A DNA stretch of 64,000 bases from Rapana venosa (lineage: Eukaryota; Mollusca; Gastropoda; Neogastropoda; Muricidae), in the NCBI GenBank assembly GCA_028751875.1, contig CM054141.1:74954703-75018702 (forward strand). The letters are read 5' to 3'. Made by a program: the position numbers and the translations under genes. The notes under the pieces are model-generated. The model was given only the letters and a program-made list of their open reading frames with translations, was not told where the DNA came from and did not search any database. Positions 9,970 through 20,935 of this stretch are shown here, piece after piece. Positions within the stretch are counted from its first letter, which is position 1; each line of letters begins with the position of its first letter.

Positions 9970-11370
9970 TTAACCCTCTTGTCCCGATCCGGCCGCAGCG
10001 ACAGTAACGGTGGCTGCCGCTAGATTTCCAATACAACAACAGCCGACAGTTGGTGCTGACACTTGGGGCAGTACTTTCCATCACACACAGATCTCGTGGT
10101 TTTCACACTATGTGTCTGAAAATTGGGGGCGATGCAGGGAGGGTGTCAGAGGATGCCAGTGATAAATTTAGACCACTAACATGCGTTGTTGGGGAGGGAA
10201 GGAAGAAATAACAGACAGCGACCGAAACGCTTTTCAATGTGCAGCGTGGCGGGATAAAAAATGCGTTTTCTTTAGTAGCAGACGATTCATTGATTAGCAG
10301 ACGATAAATTGAAGCTATTGTCTTGGAAGTAGAAACATTTGAACAAGATTTGTTAAGTGAGTTCGATATTAAACGATTATGAGGAGAGGAGGAAGGAAAT
10401 GCTGCAGTTTAGGGAGAAGAGTGAGCCAGAAAGTAATGTGCTACACGGCACATTCCTGACCTGTGCTACCACAGACTGTGGAGAAATTGACCTCCCGGCC
10501 AGTCCGCGGCATAGACGCCTGAAAACGTGATGCCTTTTGACTGTTTTTCTCATTATTACCACATTTTGCTTTGAAACTGCAATGGCAGAAACGAACAGAT
10601 ATGCTGATAATGAAAATAGCAGAAGGAAAATAAAATAGGTCTCCGTCTGCCAAGGTTCGACAGGTGAGAGCAATGGGTACACACCCTCCCCCCCCCCCCC
10701 CCCCCCCCACACACACACACATCCATAATTTGTGCTTTTTGTGATGTGATGTGACCCTGTGCCACCACTACGACTACTTTAGAGACTACCAACATTAAAA
10801 TTTTGTAGAGTTACAGAAGTTCTGTGTTGTTTCGAATTTGTCACACCTGTGCTGTGACACTGTGGCAGTGTGCAGATTACAATATCACTTCTGTAACTTT
10901 AAAAACTGTGGTAGCCATGCAGAATGAACTGCGTATAAAGGTCACAAGTCGTTGATATGAACTTGTTTTCAAAAGAAATAAATAGTTCAAGACATAACTT
11001 TATCTCTCGAAGGGCAACCATAAAACAACAGGTGTATGGGGACATTGGCTGACACACCTTGACAGTACTATTGCACATACTATTGGTACCATCAGTGGTA
11101 TCACTTCTTATTCGAACACTAACATGGCTTGATACTAGGTCAAATCCATGCAGATTTGACTGTGTTATCATTATCCATATTGTTACCTGTGATAGGGACA
11201 AATAAGGTGGAAATGACAAGAATTGGTGGAGCAGGACAGAAAAATGGCCAAATTGATCCATTACAGAGAAGACATACCTAGTCTAATGTGACAAAATATT
11301 CAGTCTTTGATTTTTCCCTCCAAAATTGCATTAGGAGTAAAGTAAGTCAGATGGAGAGTAGAAACTGCAA
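9970..11370. other. 1.4-kb segment present only in the right arm of IR1
   Basis: The left arm has no counterpart between the words corresponding to GATATAGGTTAA (about 9960) and AAATTTGTATTTCA (about 11382). The segment contains GC-rich DNA at about 9985-10120, a C-run plus (AC)n at about 10688-10720, and a 12-bp inverted repeat AGTTACAGAAGT/ACTTCTGTAACT at 10809-10820 and 10887-10898. No terminal inverted repeat or target duplication for the whole block could be seen, and no protein family was recognised. It could be an insertion here or a deletion in the other arm. Confidence 0.65.
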
Positions 11371-11507
11371 AGAATTAAAATTTGTATTTCACTTCAGAAG
11401 ATCCTAATAGATGAAGGTTAAAGCCAATGTCAAAGTCTTTGCTCCCCCCCCCCCCCCCCCCCCCTTCCTTTTTTTTCTTGCTTTCTTTTCTTTTTAGCTC
11501 ATACAGA

Positions 11508-11508
11508 C

Positions 11509-11542
<34 letters not shown>
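11508..11542. repeat. (AG)n microsatellite
   Basis: An AG dinucleotide run with one C interruption. It is the mirror counterpart of the short TC stretch near 2035-2060. Confidence 0.95.
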
Positions 11543-11649
11543 TTGCCTAACTGATAAAAGTTTTTTCTGAAGATTTTCATCCTGGTGATCAGAAGTTTGT
11601 GTGTGTTGCTTTAAGTGCTGTTCTGTAATTAGCGCATCCTCCTTTAGTG

Positions 11650-11990
11650 ACGGCATTGTTCTTTCCATGTTTGATACACAGCCCATAGCCTCCTGCATGC
11701 CATGATCACTGTTCTTTCCATGTTTGATACACAGCCCATAGCCTCTGCATGCCATGATCACTGTTCTTTCCATGTTTGATACACAGCCCATAGCCTCCTG
11801 CATGCCATGATCACTGTTCTTTCCATGTTTGATACACAGCCCACAGCCTACTGCATGCCATGATCACTGTTCTTTCCATGTTTGATACACAGCCCACAGC
11901 CTACTGCATGCCATGATCACTGTTCTTTCCATGTTTGATACACAGCCCACAGCCTACTGCATGCCATGATCACTGTTCTCAAGCCAGGGC
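11650..11990 (-). repeat. 53-bp minisatellite, right-arm copy
   Basis: About six units of the form CTTTCCATGTTTGATACACAG plus CCCA(C/T)AGCCT..TGCATGCCATGATCACTGTT. They are the reverse complement of the 612-1020 array. All units are long, so the 46-bp variant and the long-long-short order of the partner arm are absent. Confidence 0.9.
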
Positions 11991-12695
11991 TACTTGTCTC
12001 CCAGATCTACCAGCTCCTAACCAGCTGGGATCTGCTCTGCTATCTCCTCAACGATCTCCGTCCCAATTATGTTACTTACTTGTTTCCTGGGAACAAGGCT
12101 TCTCTCGGAAGATGATGTCAACGTAGAGAAAAACGGAGCAGGAGGAGCCTGTTTTGTAATGAAGATGGCTTGAAGGCGCAAATCAGAAAATCTTGCCGCC
12201 CCTGAGGTAGCCTACCAACGTAATGACTGCCGTGGGAACAAACAAGGACAAGCTACAGTTTCTGTGATTGGTCAAAAGTGAGGGCGCTTAGCCAATCAGA
12301 AGCATCAACGGCGGAAGTAGTGCTTAATTTTAAAGAATATACAAACAGCAGTTGCAATGTCACACTGTTTGTTCAAAAACGCGCTGTCCAGGATTTTTTT
12401 GCATCCATTAGGATGCACTGCCCACATCGTTTTGCAGCCTTTTTTTTTTTTTTTAATGCGGGAATCCCGCAAGGGCGCACCCTAGAATCAACACTGGGCT
12501 TTTTGACAGGCTAGAATTGCTGACAACCTTTCAACTTCAGGGAGCTCTGCCCCTTGACCCCGCCAGGGGGCAATGCTCCCTGGACCCCCAAGCCATTTCA
12601 GGGAAAAATGCTTTCCTCCAGTACCATGCCTGTAATGCCAATTATCTGGGACAGGGTCTGCAACAGCAGACATCCAGCTGTGCAAACCCTTCTTG

Positions 12696-13720
12696 CCTAG
12701 GAGTGCATACACTTGGACTGCTGGGCAGGGTTCATGTAACACTGGCAGGCCTGGAGGTTGTGTGGTGGTTCCTGCTGAAAACTGGTGGCTGGAATGTGAT
12801 CTTATCTGGGAACGAGGGTCAAGCTTTGTGCCATGCCTGCTGTATTTTCTCTGCAAGCAAGGTGGTCTACCTACACTGCCAGTGTTTTTGCTATCCTGGC
12901 CTTTACTGGAAATTCCACTTTCTGCACTAGCCTAGCCTAGCATCGCTTTGAGAGGACCAGAATTAGTGGACATCAAAGTTTGACATGCAGACTTCGAGAA
13001 AATTCCAGGCAAAAAAATATCACCACTTGTAAATATGCATTTATGCGCTTTCTTCCACATGCATTACAACGTAAAGATGCTATGATAAAGATCGCATCAA
13101 TACCCATTCTTTTTCCAATAACGGAATACTTCCATTCAATCCTCGATTTGTTCTGATCTTTCACACTTTTTAAATGAGTGTATCTCAAAACTTTTGAAAA
13201 TGGTGGCTCTGTCGATAGACTGTAGTTGCTGTAAGGCATCGATTTGTAAGTTGTTCACTGAGGAAGTGTCAAATTAAATTAGAACTAACCCGGTAACCCT
13301 GATCTCATTTGAATGGCTCTTTGATCATCAGCCTTTGTACCAGTGTGTAAGTGTGTTCTCTTAATATTCTAGCATTATTTAAACATTTTCGTTTATTTTG
13401 CAGACCTGTGCACTGTCTTTATTTTCTGTATTTGTTCCAGAAAAAAGTTGATAAATACATAAATATGATTTCATTCATGAAAATCCGATTTTTTTCACTA
13501 AAAAATCTGAAAATCAAAAACATCTACTCACTCATCTCGCGTCACGTCGTCTGCTAGGCCTATCTTTCGAAGACTAGTCTCCCCTGACTACATATGCGCA
13601 CAGCAACTCTTTCAAAACAACATGACGGATCATGCTGGAGATTTTCGCATAAAAACTGACCACACTGACACCCTCACAAGCAAAGAAAGAGGTGGAGTAA
13701 ACGCAGAATTACCCTAGTAC
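12696..13720. other. Non-coding stretch with no recognised element
   Basis: Open frames occur (for example 12517-12930, plus) but they match no family I know and are not preserved as frames in the mirrored copy near 49400-49900. The segment before it (12541-12590) has the palindromic GGGGCTCTGCCCC..CCAGGGGGCAATGC texture common in invertebrate intergenic DNA. No RNA gene is seen. Confidence 0.5.
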
Positions 13721-14126
13721 CAGGCCAGGGTGGGTTTAGAAGAGAGACAGTTGTGGATGTAGATGATGCACAAGCTAACAGGCCAGGGTGGGTTTAGAAG
13801 AGAGACAGTTGTGGATGTAGATGATGCACAAGCTAACAGGCCAGGATGGGTTTAGAAGAGAGACAGTTGTGGATGTAGATGATGCACAAGCTAACAGGCC
13901 AGGGTGGGTTTAGAAGAGAGACAGTTGTGGATGTAGATGATGCACAAGCTAACAGGCCAGGGTGGGTTTAGAAGAGAGACAGTTGTGGATGTAGATGATG
14001 CACAAGCTAACAGGCCAGGATGGGTTTAGAAGAGAGACAGTTGTGGATGTAGATGATGCACAAGCTAACAGGCCAGGATGGGTTTAGAAGAGAGACAGTT
14101 GTGGATGTAGATGATGCACAGACAGC
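13721..14126 (+). repeat. 58-bp minisatellite, seven units
   Basis: Seven nearly identical units begin at 13721, 13779, 13837, 13895, 13953, 14011 and 14069. Each starts CAGGCCAGG(G/A)TGGGTTTAG, continues AAGAGAGACAGTTGTGGATG and ends TAGATGATGCACAAGCTAA. Only a G/A variant at one site separates units, showing recent amplification. The mirrored array at about 46790-48765 has roughly 33 units. Confidence 0.97.
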
Positions 14127-16147
14127 AACATTGGCCGTTTGCTGTGCCGAGTGAAGTGTGAAACCTGTGCTACGTCTCTTGCATTAGTGAAATTTAAGAT
14201 TTCGTTCACAAGCAGTGTCAAATATGGTTGGAAAATAACAAACGATAGCACTTTTAAGTTATAAAATCACTGATCTCCTGGCAAATCAAGAAAGCAAACC
14301 TTTTCCATCTTTGGACAATCAGTTCATGATTAAATTGGCAGAGTGTTGGACAGCAGCGGAGCACACAGGTGTACACAGGACTGTTTTCTGACCGTGCAAC
14401 ATGTCCTGGTGAGTCCACTCTGAATGAAATCAGAGGAATGTTTAATCTGCTTTTGTATGGGAGCTTCAACTTGATGATATTGAACTGAGAAAGGTATAGG
14501 TAGGATCTTCTTCAGTCTTCACAGGAGAGTGCATGGATGTTTCTCACAATATCAGTACATGTCAGTGGATGATGCGACACTAACTGGTTTTCTCATGGAG
14601 ATAAAAGCTTCTATATGCTGGATATTAACACTGAGCATATATGTGCGCGCATACACTCACACACACCACACACTCTCACTTAACTCACCCCCTCTCTGTG
14701 TGTGGAGTGGAATAGCCAGCAACCTCAGCACAGCCTAGCATTTTTTATGGCATACATTTCCTTTGTTTGGAGAGGAGATGGAGAATTATGTTTGTTTTGG
14801 ACAGTACAGATCGTACTGACTTATTGCTTTATTTAATTTTTGTGTCATGTTTTTCTTTTGGTATTCTTTTTTTATAATCTGTTTGTATTGGGATAATATC
14901 TGCATAGTGAATTATTTGTTATGCAATAAAAAGTTCAGAATGAGAGAAAACTGAGAATATTGATTTTGCAGGGAGCATATAGAAACATAGCCTGCCAACC
15001 ATTTCTTTTCTCCCAAACTTAGCTGCAATTCTGGTATTCAACATGAAACAAAAATCACCAGGGAAAACTGCAGTTAGGACGTCTGCATGCGTGCTGGATT
15101 CCATACTGATCACTACGTCAGAGAACATGCAGATCAGAATTGGTGTACTCAAAACAAGGATTCTCCATACACAATTAAATCTTCTGCTGCATTCTGTGCC
15201 AATGCAAGTTGTCAATTTGGCCTAGCAGACAAATGTCATTACTGGCACATGAGAAGATCAAGTTGTTAACCTCTGAGTTAGGTGTACCAAAAAACACAGT
15301 TTCAGATTTCAGGCTGATGAAAGCAGAGTTTCAGATTTGACGACAAGATGACTGAAGTAGCAACAAATAGAACAAGTCAGGCCAGATTAGACACTGGTGC
15401 TCAGCATATCATCCTCATCACAAATCAGCATTGTAACTTTCAAGTTATCCACCTATGCCAATTCATTTCAAAGTGCAACCCACTCCCCCAAAACTCTTGT
15501 TTTTGGAATCGAAGTTGGCAGCTATCGTGATGTTTCACACGGTAGACAGTTTGAACTTGTACCCAAAACCCCAAGTATTCAGTAAGCAGATGATGTTATA
15601 GTGAATAAGAGTGACAAAGCAGACGTGGTTGTGTGTGCAGGTAGACAGTTGGCCTTTGTGGAGGGGATGGCCACGCCTGGAGCCGTTCTCCGCCCAAAGC
15701 TAACGTAGCACCATCACCAGACTGAAGGACCTGACTTGAGATGCGGCGCGGTGAGGACATTGTGTGGGGGTACAGCCCAGCAGGGGTTGTCTGTGTTCAC
15801 CCAGTGAACCTATGTGGTGAGAGTCCCCCTTACTGTACTTTGCCTTGAAGAAGCGAAGACGGACTGAGAGTAAGAGGGAAACAGGACTTGTCACCCATCT
15901 CCTGAGGGGGGATGGTCCTCCGACATGGTTTGCTGTGGAAAGGAATAGCCCTGCACTATAGGCCCTGCACGTAAATCATGATGAGACTATTTTTACTGAA
16001 ACGCTTGTTAATGTTTTTGAATGCGTGGTTACTTGGGGGCAACACGAACAAATCTCGAGTCTCCAGACAGTACATTGCCCTCTCCCCCCACCACCAATTT
16101 TTCTGCTGGGATTTTTCTTGGAGGCGGCATGAACAAACCTTGTCTGT
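14127..16147. other. Non-repetitive DNA without a recognised gene
   Basis: This is the least repetitive part of IR2. Short open frames on both strands (such as 14919-15215 minus and 15043-15269 plus) show no family motif I recognise. The matching part of the other arm (about 44800-46750) does not keep them open. An undetected exon of a spliced host gene cannot be excluded. Confidence 0.45.
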
Positions 16148-16335
16148 TGTTCTGCTTTCAAATGCTGTGGTGAGATTGTCTCAGCCATGCCAAGGCCTAT
16201 ATCAAAGTGTTGTTCTGCTTTCAAATGCTGTGGTGAGATGGTCTCAGCCATGCCAAGGCCTATATCAAAGTGTTGTTCTGCTTTCAAATGCTGTGGTGAG
16301 ATGGCCCTCAGCCATGCCCAAATTAGCAGAACAAG
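16148..16335 (+). repeat. 63-bp minisatellite, three units
   Basis: The word TCTGCTTTCAAATGCTGTGG starts at 16151, 16214 and 16277, a constant 63-bp step. Each is followed by TGAGAT..TCTCAGCCATGCCAAGGCC. The third unit diverges after about 45 bp. The mirrored copy at 44585-44690 has about two units. Confidence 0.93.
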
Positions 16336-16435
16336 CTGCACTGTCCTTTAAAGGAGAAGAGAATGCTCTGAAGGCTAAAAGCCCAGCGTGTATGTGTGGC
16401 AAGCAGTCCTTTAAAAACCGTCCTCCTCTCATCCT

Positions 16436-16590
16436 GGTAGCAAACTTCTCCATCCTGTGTGCACACTTCTCGTCCTTGTGCACACTCTCATCCTGTGTGC
16501 TCACATTTCACATCCTGTGTGCTCACCTTCTCATCCTGTGTGCACACTTTCCTCATCCGTGAGCACACATTCCTCATCCTGTGGTGCACT
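16436..16590 (+). repeat. Short minisatellite, about 22-28 bp units
   Basis: Variants of CATCCTGTGTGCTCACATTC recur about six times, with CTCATCC(T)GTGTGCACACTT as the usual form. Unit length varies. The mirrored copy near 44405-44480 is shorter. Confidence 0.85.
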
Positions 16591-17300
16591 TAGTGTCTGA
16601 CAGCTATCCCCAGGTGCAGGATTGAGACAGAGTGTGGCATGTACCTGGGTGAAAAGATAAACCCCCAGGGGGTTAAGCGAAGGAACACCCAAAGCAACAA
16701 ACAGACCAGATTCGGTGTTGAAGGGCTCTTTGTCACATGACATGTACTTTTCCACACAGAGAGACAAATCTATTTCACTTGGGGTTTGCCTGGAGTTACT
16801 ATAGTCAGTGATAATTATGACCTTAGTGGTCAGTTAGACTCTAATCATTACTATAATAACATTGCTGACCAGAAGACAGATCTATGTTTTACTTAAGGTT
16901 TGCTTTGAGTTACTACAGTGATGACGTTAGTGGTCAGTTTGACTCGAACCCATACTAATGAATATTGCTAAGGGAAGCCAAGTGTGTGTGAACCAGCAAT
17001 GCAGGCCCTGGCTAAAGGCTTTCTTTGTCAGTGGCTGATGTTATTCAGCTTATTGCCTAGGCCGACGCTGACATCAGGGTGTTCTGGTGATGCCCACAGT
17101 GGGTCACACCGTGCAGAACAACATTCCATAGGGGCTGTGAACACAGACCACCCCAAGACATCCACCTGGCCATGGCTGGACCATCCAACCAACCAGCCCA
17201 CCCTAACTACAGTGAGTGCTGACAACAGAGGACAGTCTTGGGTCCGTGGTGAACCTTTCCCTGTGGGGGCATGTTGGGCAACTCAGTCAATGCTGGCATA
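16591..17300. other. Unassigned DNA with local direct duplication
   Basis: Two partial copies of GGGTTTGC(C/T)..TGGAGTTACTATAGTCAGTGA and GACCTTAGTGGTCAGTT..GACTC occur near 16780-16860 and 16895-16960. The rest is not recognised. The mirrored site in the other arm (43982-44215) carries a SINE that is absent here. Confidence 0.6.
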
Positions 17301-17304
17301 CATT

Positions 17305-17700
17305 TCAGGACACTGATGATCTGCTGTGTGTGTGTGTAGTGTCAGTGTGTGTGTGTGTCAGTGTGTGAGTGTGTATACACACACAGTGCAAAGCAGCACA
17401 GGACACCTGATGATCTGCTGTGTGTGTCAGTGTGTGTGTGTGTTTCAGTGTGTGAGTGGTGAGTGTGTATACACACACAGTGCAAAGCAAGCACAGGACA
17501 CTGATGAAACTGCTGTGTGTGTGTGTGTCCGTGTTGTGTGTGTATGTGTCAGTGATGTATATAACACACAGTGCAAAGCAAGGCACATGACACAGATCTG
17601 CTGAGTGAGTGTCAGTGTGTTGTAGTGGTGTGTGACTTTGTGTGTGTTCAGTGTGTATACAACCACAAGTGCAAAACAAGGCACTAAGACACTGAAGATC
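17305..17700 (+). repeat. About 92-bp GT-rich minisatellite, four to five units
   Basis: The phrase ACACTGATGATCTGCTGTG recurs at about 17310, 17403, 17495, 17588 and partly at 17692. Each is followed by a (GT)n tract, the self-complementary GTGTATACACACACA and GTGCAAAGCA(A)GCACA. The mirrored copy at 43215-43510 has about three units. Confidence 0.92.
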
Positions 17701-18234
17701 TGCAGCCCTCTTTGACCACTTGCTTTTGGGCCTGTCAAAAACAAACAGGAACCCCCACCAGCTGCTGCAGGTCTGTAACGAGCCGTAGTGGATCTACTTT
17801 AAATCATTAGGGCAGTTCCAGGAAGTGGGTGTAGCCTGTGAAGGCATGGTCGGTCAGACGATATTTCTCACCAGTATTTTTTTCATGCGTCATTTTCCTC
17901 GACAGACAACATAGTTTGTTGTTGTTGCACGTTGGCTCAGCATGGTCAGGGTAACACTTGCCAGCTGCCTGCAGTGCTGTGTGTGAGTGCAAGCACTACC
18001 AGAGTCTCCGTCAGAGCAAGGAGGACTGGTCGCATGCAGACAAGGCAGCCCCTTCCTCCTGAAGCAGTGTCTTGTCTCACCTCTTCACTACATCAGCCTG
18101 AAGATCTCACACATCGGAGACAGTGCCTGTGTGGCTCTGTGACAGACATCACCCACATTGTCCAGGGTTGTTACAGCATATGACATGCTGGCCCTCAGAG
18201 ACTGATGGCCAGTGAGGGAGTGATGAAATGTAGA

Positions 18235-18335
18235 ACAGAAGTGCCAACAACAGCCAGCGTCAGCAAGGCAGACTGATGACATGGGTAGACAGAGGTGCCA
18301 TCAACAGCAGCTAGGTCATCAAGGCAGAAAAGTCA
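18235..18335 (-). repeat. 53-bp minisatellite, two units
   Basis: Two imperfect units contain GTCAGCAAGGCAGACTGATGAC and AACAGCAGCTAGGTCATCAAG. They are the reverse complement of the long array at 42135-42765, which has about twelve units. Confidence 0.8.
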
Positions 18336-19925
18336 GCAAGCCAACTGTCTCCCCTCTATCTAGCAGTGAGGGGGAGAGGAAGGCCAGGCCTCAGAGACGT
18401 CCATCCCATGCGCATGTCCTCACCTCCGCTGAGTCACCACTCCACTTGCTGGAGAGATGCAGCAGCCAGGCCTTGAACCCCAACTGGTAGGTGGGACCAC
18501 TTTTTTTTTATATACAGTTTGTATAGCATTCCTAGAATGTCAGATCACTTGTGGTAATAGGTGTAGGCTATGTGGAAATAGACAATTGCTCTTGCAGTAG
18601 TATGGTAATCAATCCCACCCCTTACCTGCTGCTCAAAAAAATGTTAAATGAAATTAAAAATGGAAAAAATATGCCTTATAAAAGGCAACGGTTTTATCCT
18701 AAAAGTGAAATCCAGTTTAAATATTTTGTAAAAGGAGATACATTTTTTTTTAAAGAGCATGTTGAGGATTAACAGTATTACAAGATGTTGGTTGATATCG
18801 ACGGTTACTAGGGGTTAAAAAAAAAAAAAAAATTTTATATTTTTTCCAGGTTACAAACCAACATTTTAAAGCCACACCAGCCTCCTTCCACCAGCAATTG
18901 AGAATAAATGCAATTGTAAAACAGTTTAGGTTTTCCCCACCAAAAGCTTACTTTTAGCAAAAAAATAACAAGCAGCACTATGTTCCATAATTTCATCATA
19001 AAAAAAGCAATATAATTACTTATTCAGAGTCACTTGCTCCAACTTGAGGTTATTATCACTCTATTTTCAAACAAGGTTATTATCACTCTATTATTCAAAA
19101 CGATGCTGAAGATGTCCCCATTTTGGTATTTAAAAGCTCATGGCATCTCACAAGAGTTACCTTTTAGTGTTTAATACACAACACAAAAAAGACAAAAGAA
19201 CATCATATTTGAGACACTGCTATGTAAAGAAGGCTTTCATTGATTTTATGAAAAATCGGTGCACTGGAAATGGTCGTGTTGGCCAGAACAACAGATCACA
19301 GCAACCAGGATTCCACTAACTCAGGTTACCACTCAGATCAGTTTTTGCGGCCTATAAGTCCAGAGTGCATCTTTCCAAAACCTTTCTCCAAATGTGTGGT
19401 GTGCTTAAATAGGACAGCACGTGTAACAACCTTGAAAAGTATGGGGGGAAATAGCTGTACCAGTCATTTTGCCCAGATGTTTATTCAAGATGTGTTTGAA
19501 CGGCTTTTTGTAAGTATCTTCTTCATTATACACGTTGTAAATGAATGTTGTTTGCCGTGTGCTTTTTTTCCATGACATGTGAAGTAAACACCAATCTCAC
19601 TTTTTCAAATCATTCCAGTTTGTCCTCACCCCATGATCAAACAATGAAGTAAACTAAATTCACCATCCCCAATTTTGAATTCTTTGAGATGAGTGTTTAC
19701 TTGGTACAGCCTGACGTCCCTATCTCTCTTCTCTGGAAAAGGGATTGCAGGCCCCACACCAATCCACCCCAGGGTCAGTTTGCTTATGTATAGACCAGGC
19801 ATGCCATTTCCCTCTTTTTTCGTCCGTGCTTAACATTTCTGCCGTATTTTAATTTTTCCACGTTCTATACCATTTTTAAATATTCTTGCTGTTTCCACAG
19901 TCATAATCAAAATTCACGTGAACAA
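18320..19925 (+). repeat. Repeat block A
   Basis: This block is repeated in the same direction at 20936-22497 and in reverse at 40603-42105. Landmarks in order are AACTGTCTCCC..GCAGTGAGGGGGAGAGG, a T-run with TATACAGTT, ACACCAGCCTCCTTCCACCAGC, two copies of AGGTTATTATCACTCTATT, GTGCACTGGAAATGGTC and TTCACGTGAACAACATT. Against the other two copies this one has many single-base insertions, suggesting consensus error. No coding family was recognised. Confidence 0.9.
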
Positions 19926-20369
19926 CATTTAAAATGATCAGAGAAAGCGATCGTCTTCCAACTGTTGAGAACTTGACCAGTATTCTGATGTTACTTCAGA
20001 ATACACAATCATTTTGGATGACAAATAAGATAAAGCTGGTTACCTCATTGGCTTTTAATCTAATTCACTTTACTCAGAGATCAAAGTCGATGTCCAATGT
20101 AATAATTCCCGACACACCTGAGTTAACTTCGGCAAATTATCCCGCCCATTGCGTAAAAATAACATTAACGGAACCATGTTTCTTTTGATAGACTCAAAAC
20201 AAGAACTTGATTCCAGAAACTCTGCTTCCAGGCAAGAGCAGCTTGTACCACTGTGGATGAAAGGCTCAGGAAGAAGTAAATTACAAGTAAGTGCAAAACG
20301 TGGCAAAGTGATGTCGTTCAGTTAGATTATTGCACTTTTGTGATCAAACAAGTGCCGACAGGTATTCCT

Positions 20370-20424
<55 letters not shown>

Positions 20425-20933
20425 GGGGGGGGGGGGGGGGGGGGGTGGGGGGGGGGTTCTCGGAATTTTTCCCCTTTTATGTGCAAGTCAAATCCCATTC
20501 TGGTAGACAGCAAGATACTCTCCCTGACAGTTAGGACAGAAACCTTCAAGTTTACAGCCTGATGAACTTCAAGAATTTAAAAAAAAAAAAAATAGCTTGT
20601 CAACTTGTAAAAAGTTAATTTTTTCCCTTGGTGCACTGTTGACTGTCTGAACAACCCAGAGGATGGTTTGCATGGGAGATAGCAAGGCATACAACTTGCA
20701 CAAGGGAGACAACTCACTTTTACACGTTTGACAAGCAATCTTGAAGTCTGTCAGGTTGTAAACGTGAGGGTTTTCAACTTTTTTTAAAAATATTTTTTTT
20801 AAAGTTTTTTTTAATTTTTTAAGTCCAATCTGTCAGGGGGGAGTATGTTGCTGTCTGCTGCATAAGCAGACTCACCTCTGGGGTGTGTAAGGCAGGGGCC
20901 TGACAGTCTGCCTTTTCCCCAGTTTTCCAAGGT
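19926..20933 (+). repeat. Block B, containing an 87-bp poly-G tract
   Basis: Mirrored at 39580-40602. The most striking part is 20370-20456, which is G except for T at 20424 and 20446. The mirrored site near 40085-40096 is only about 11 bp (CCCCCGCCCCC). The remainder has AT-rich tracts at 20575-20600 and 20780-20820. No gene is recognised. Confidence 0.88.
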
Positions 20934-20935
20934 AA

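Larger units (their letters stand above)
8715..12695 (+). repeat. Right arm of inverted duplication IR1
   Basis: Reverse complement of 1-3560 in collinear blocks. Shared blocks include the SINE head, the (C)n/GGGGCCC block near 9600-9650, the (AG)n tract, the 53-bp minisatellite and the outer 480 bp. Arm-specific differences are the 1.4-kb block at 9970-11370, the empty site for the composite SINE near 11590, and a pure C21 run at 11444-11464 where the other arm has a mixed G/A tract. The last 400 bp are also the start of IR2. Confidence 0.9.
12293..20933 (+). repeat. Left arm of inverted duplication IR2
   Basis: Its reverse complement is found at 39580-50300. The outer boundary is the word CAATCAGAAGCATCAACGGCGG (12293), matching the end of homology at 50300. 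The inner boundary is near CCCCAGTTTTCCAAGG (20918-20933), matching CCTTGGAAAAATGGGG at 39583. Minisatellites at 13721, 16148, 16440, 17310 and 18235 all have mirror partners. This arm is cleaner and shorter than its partner, mainly because its arrays have fewer units. Confidence 0.88.

Noticed and set aside
12488..12930. Overlapping open frames on both strands (122 and 137 codons)
   Set aside because: They match no family I recognise, overlap each other antisense and are not kept intact in the mirrored copies at 1-180 and 49400-50060.
15978..16562. 194-codon plus-strand frame with internal repeats
   Set aside because: It spans the 63-bp and short minisatellites; 63 is a multiple of three, so the frame stays open by chance.
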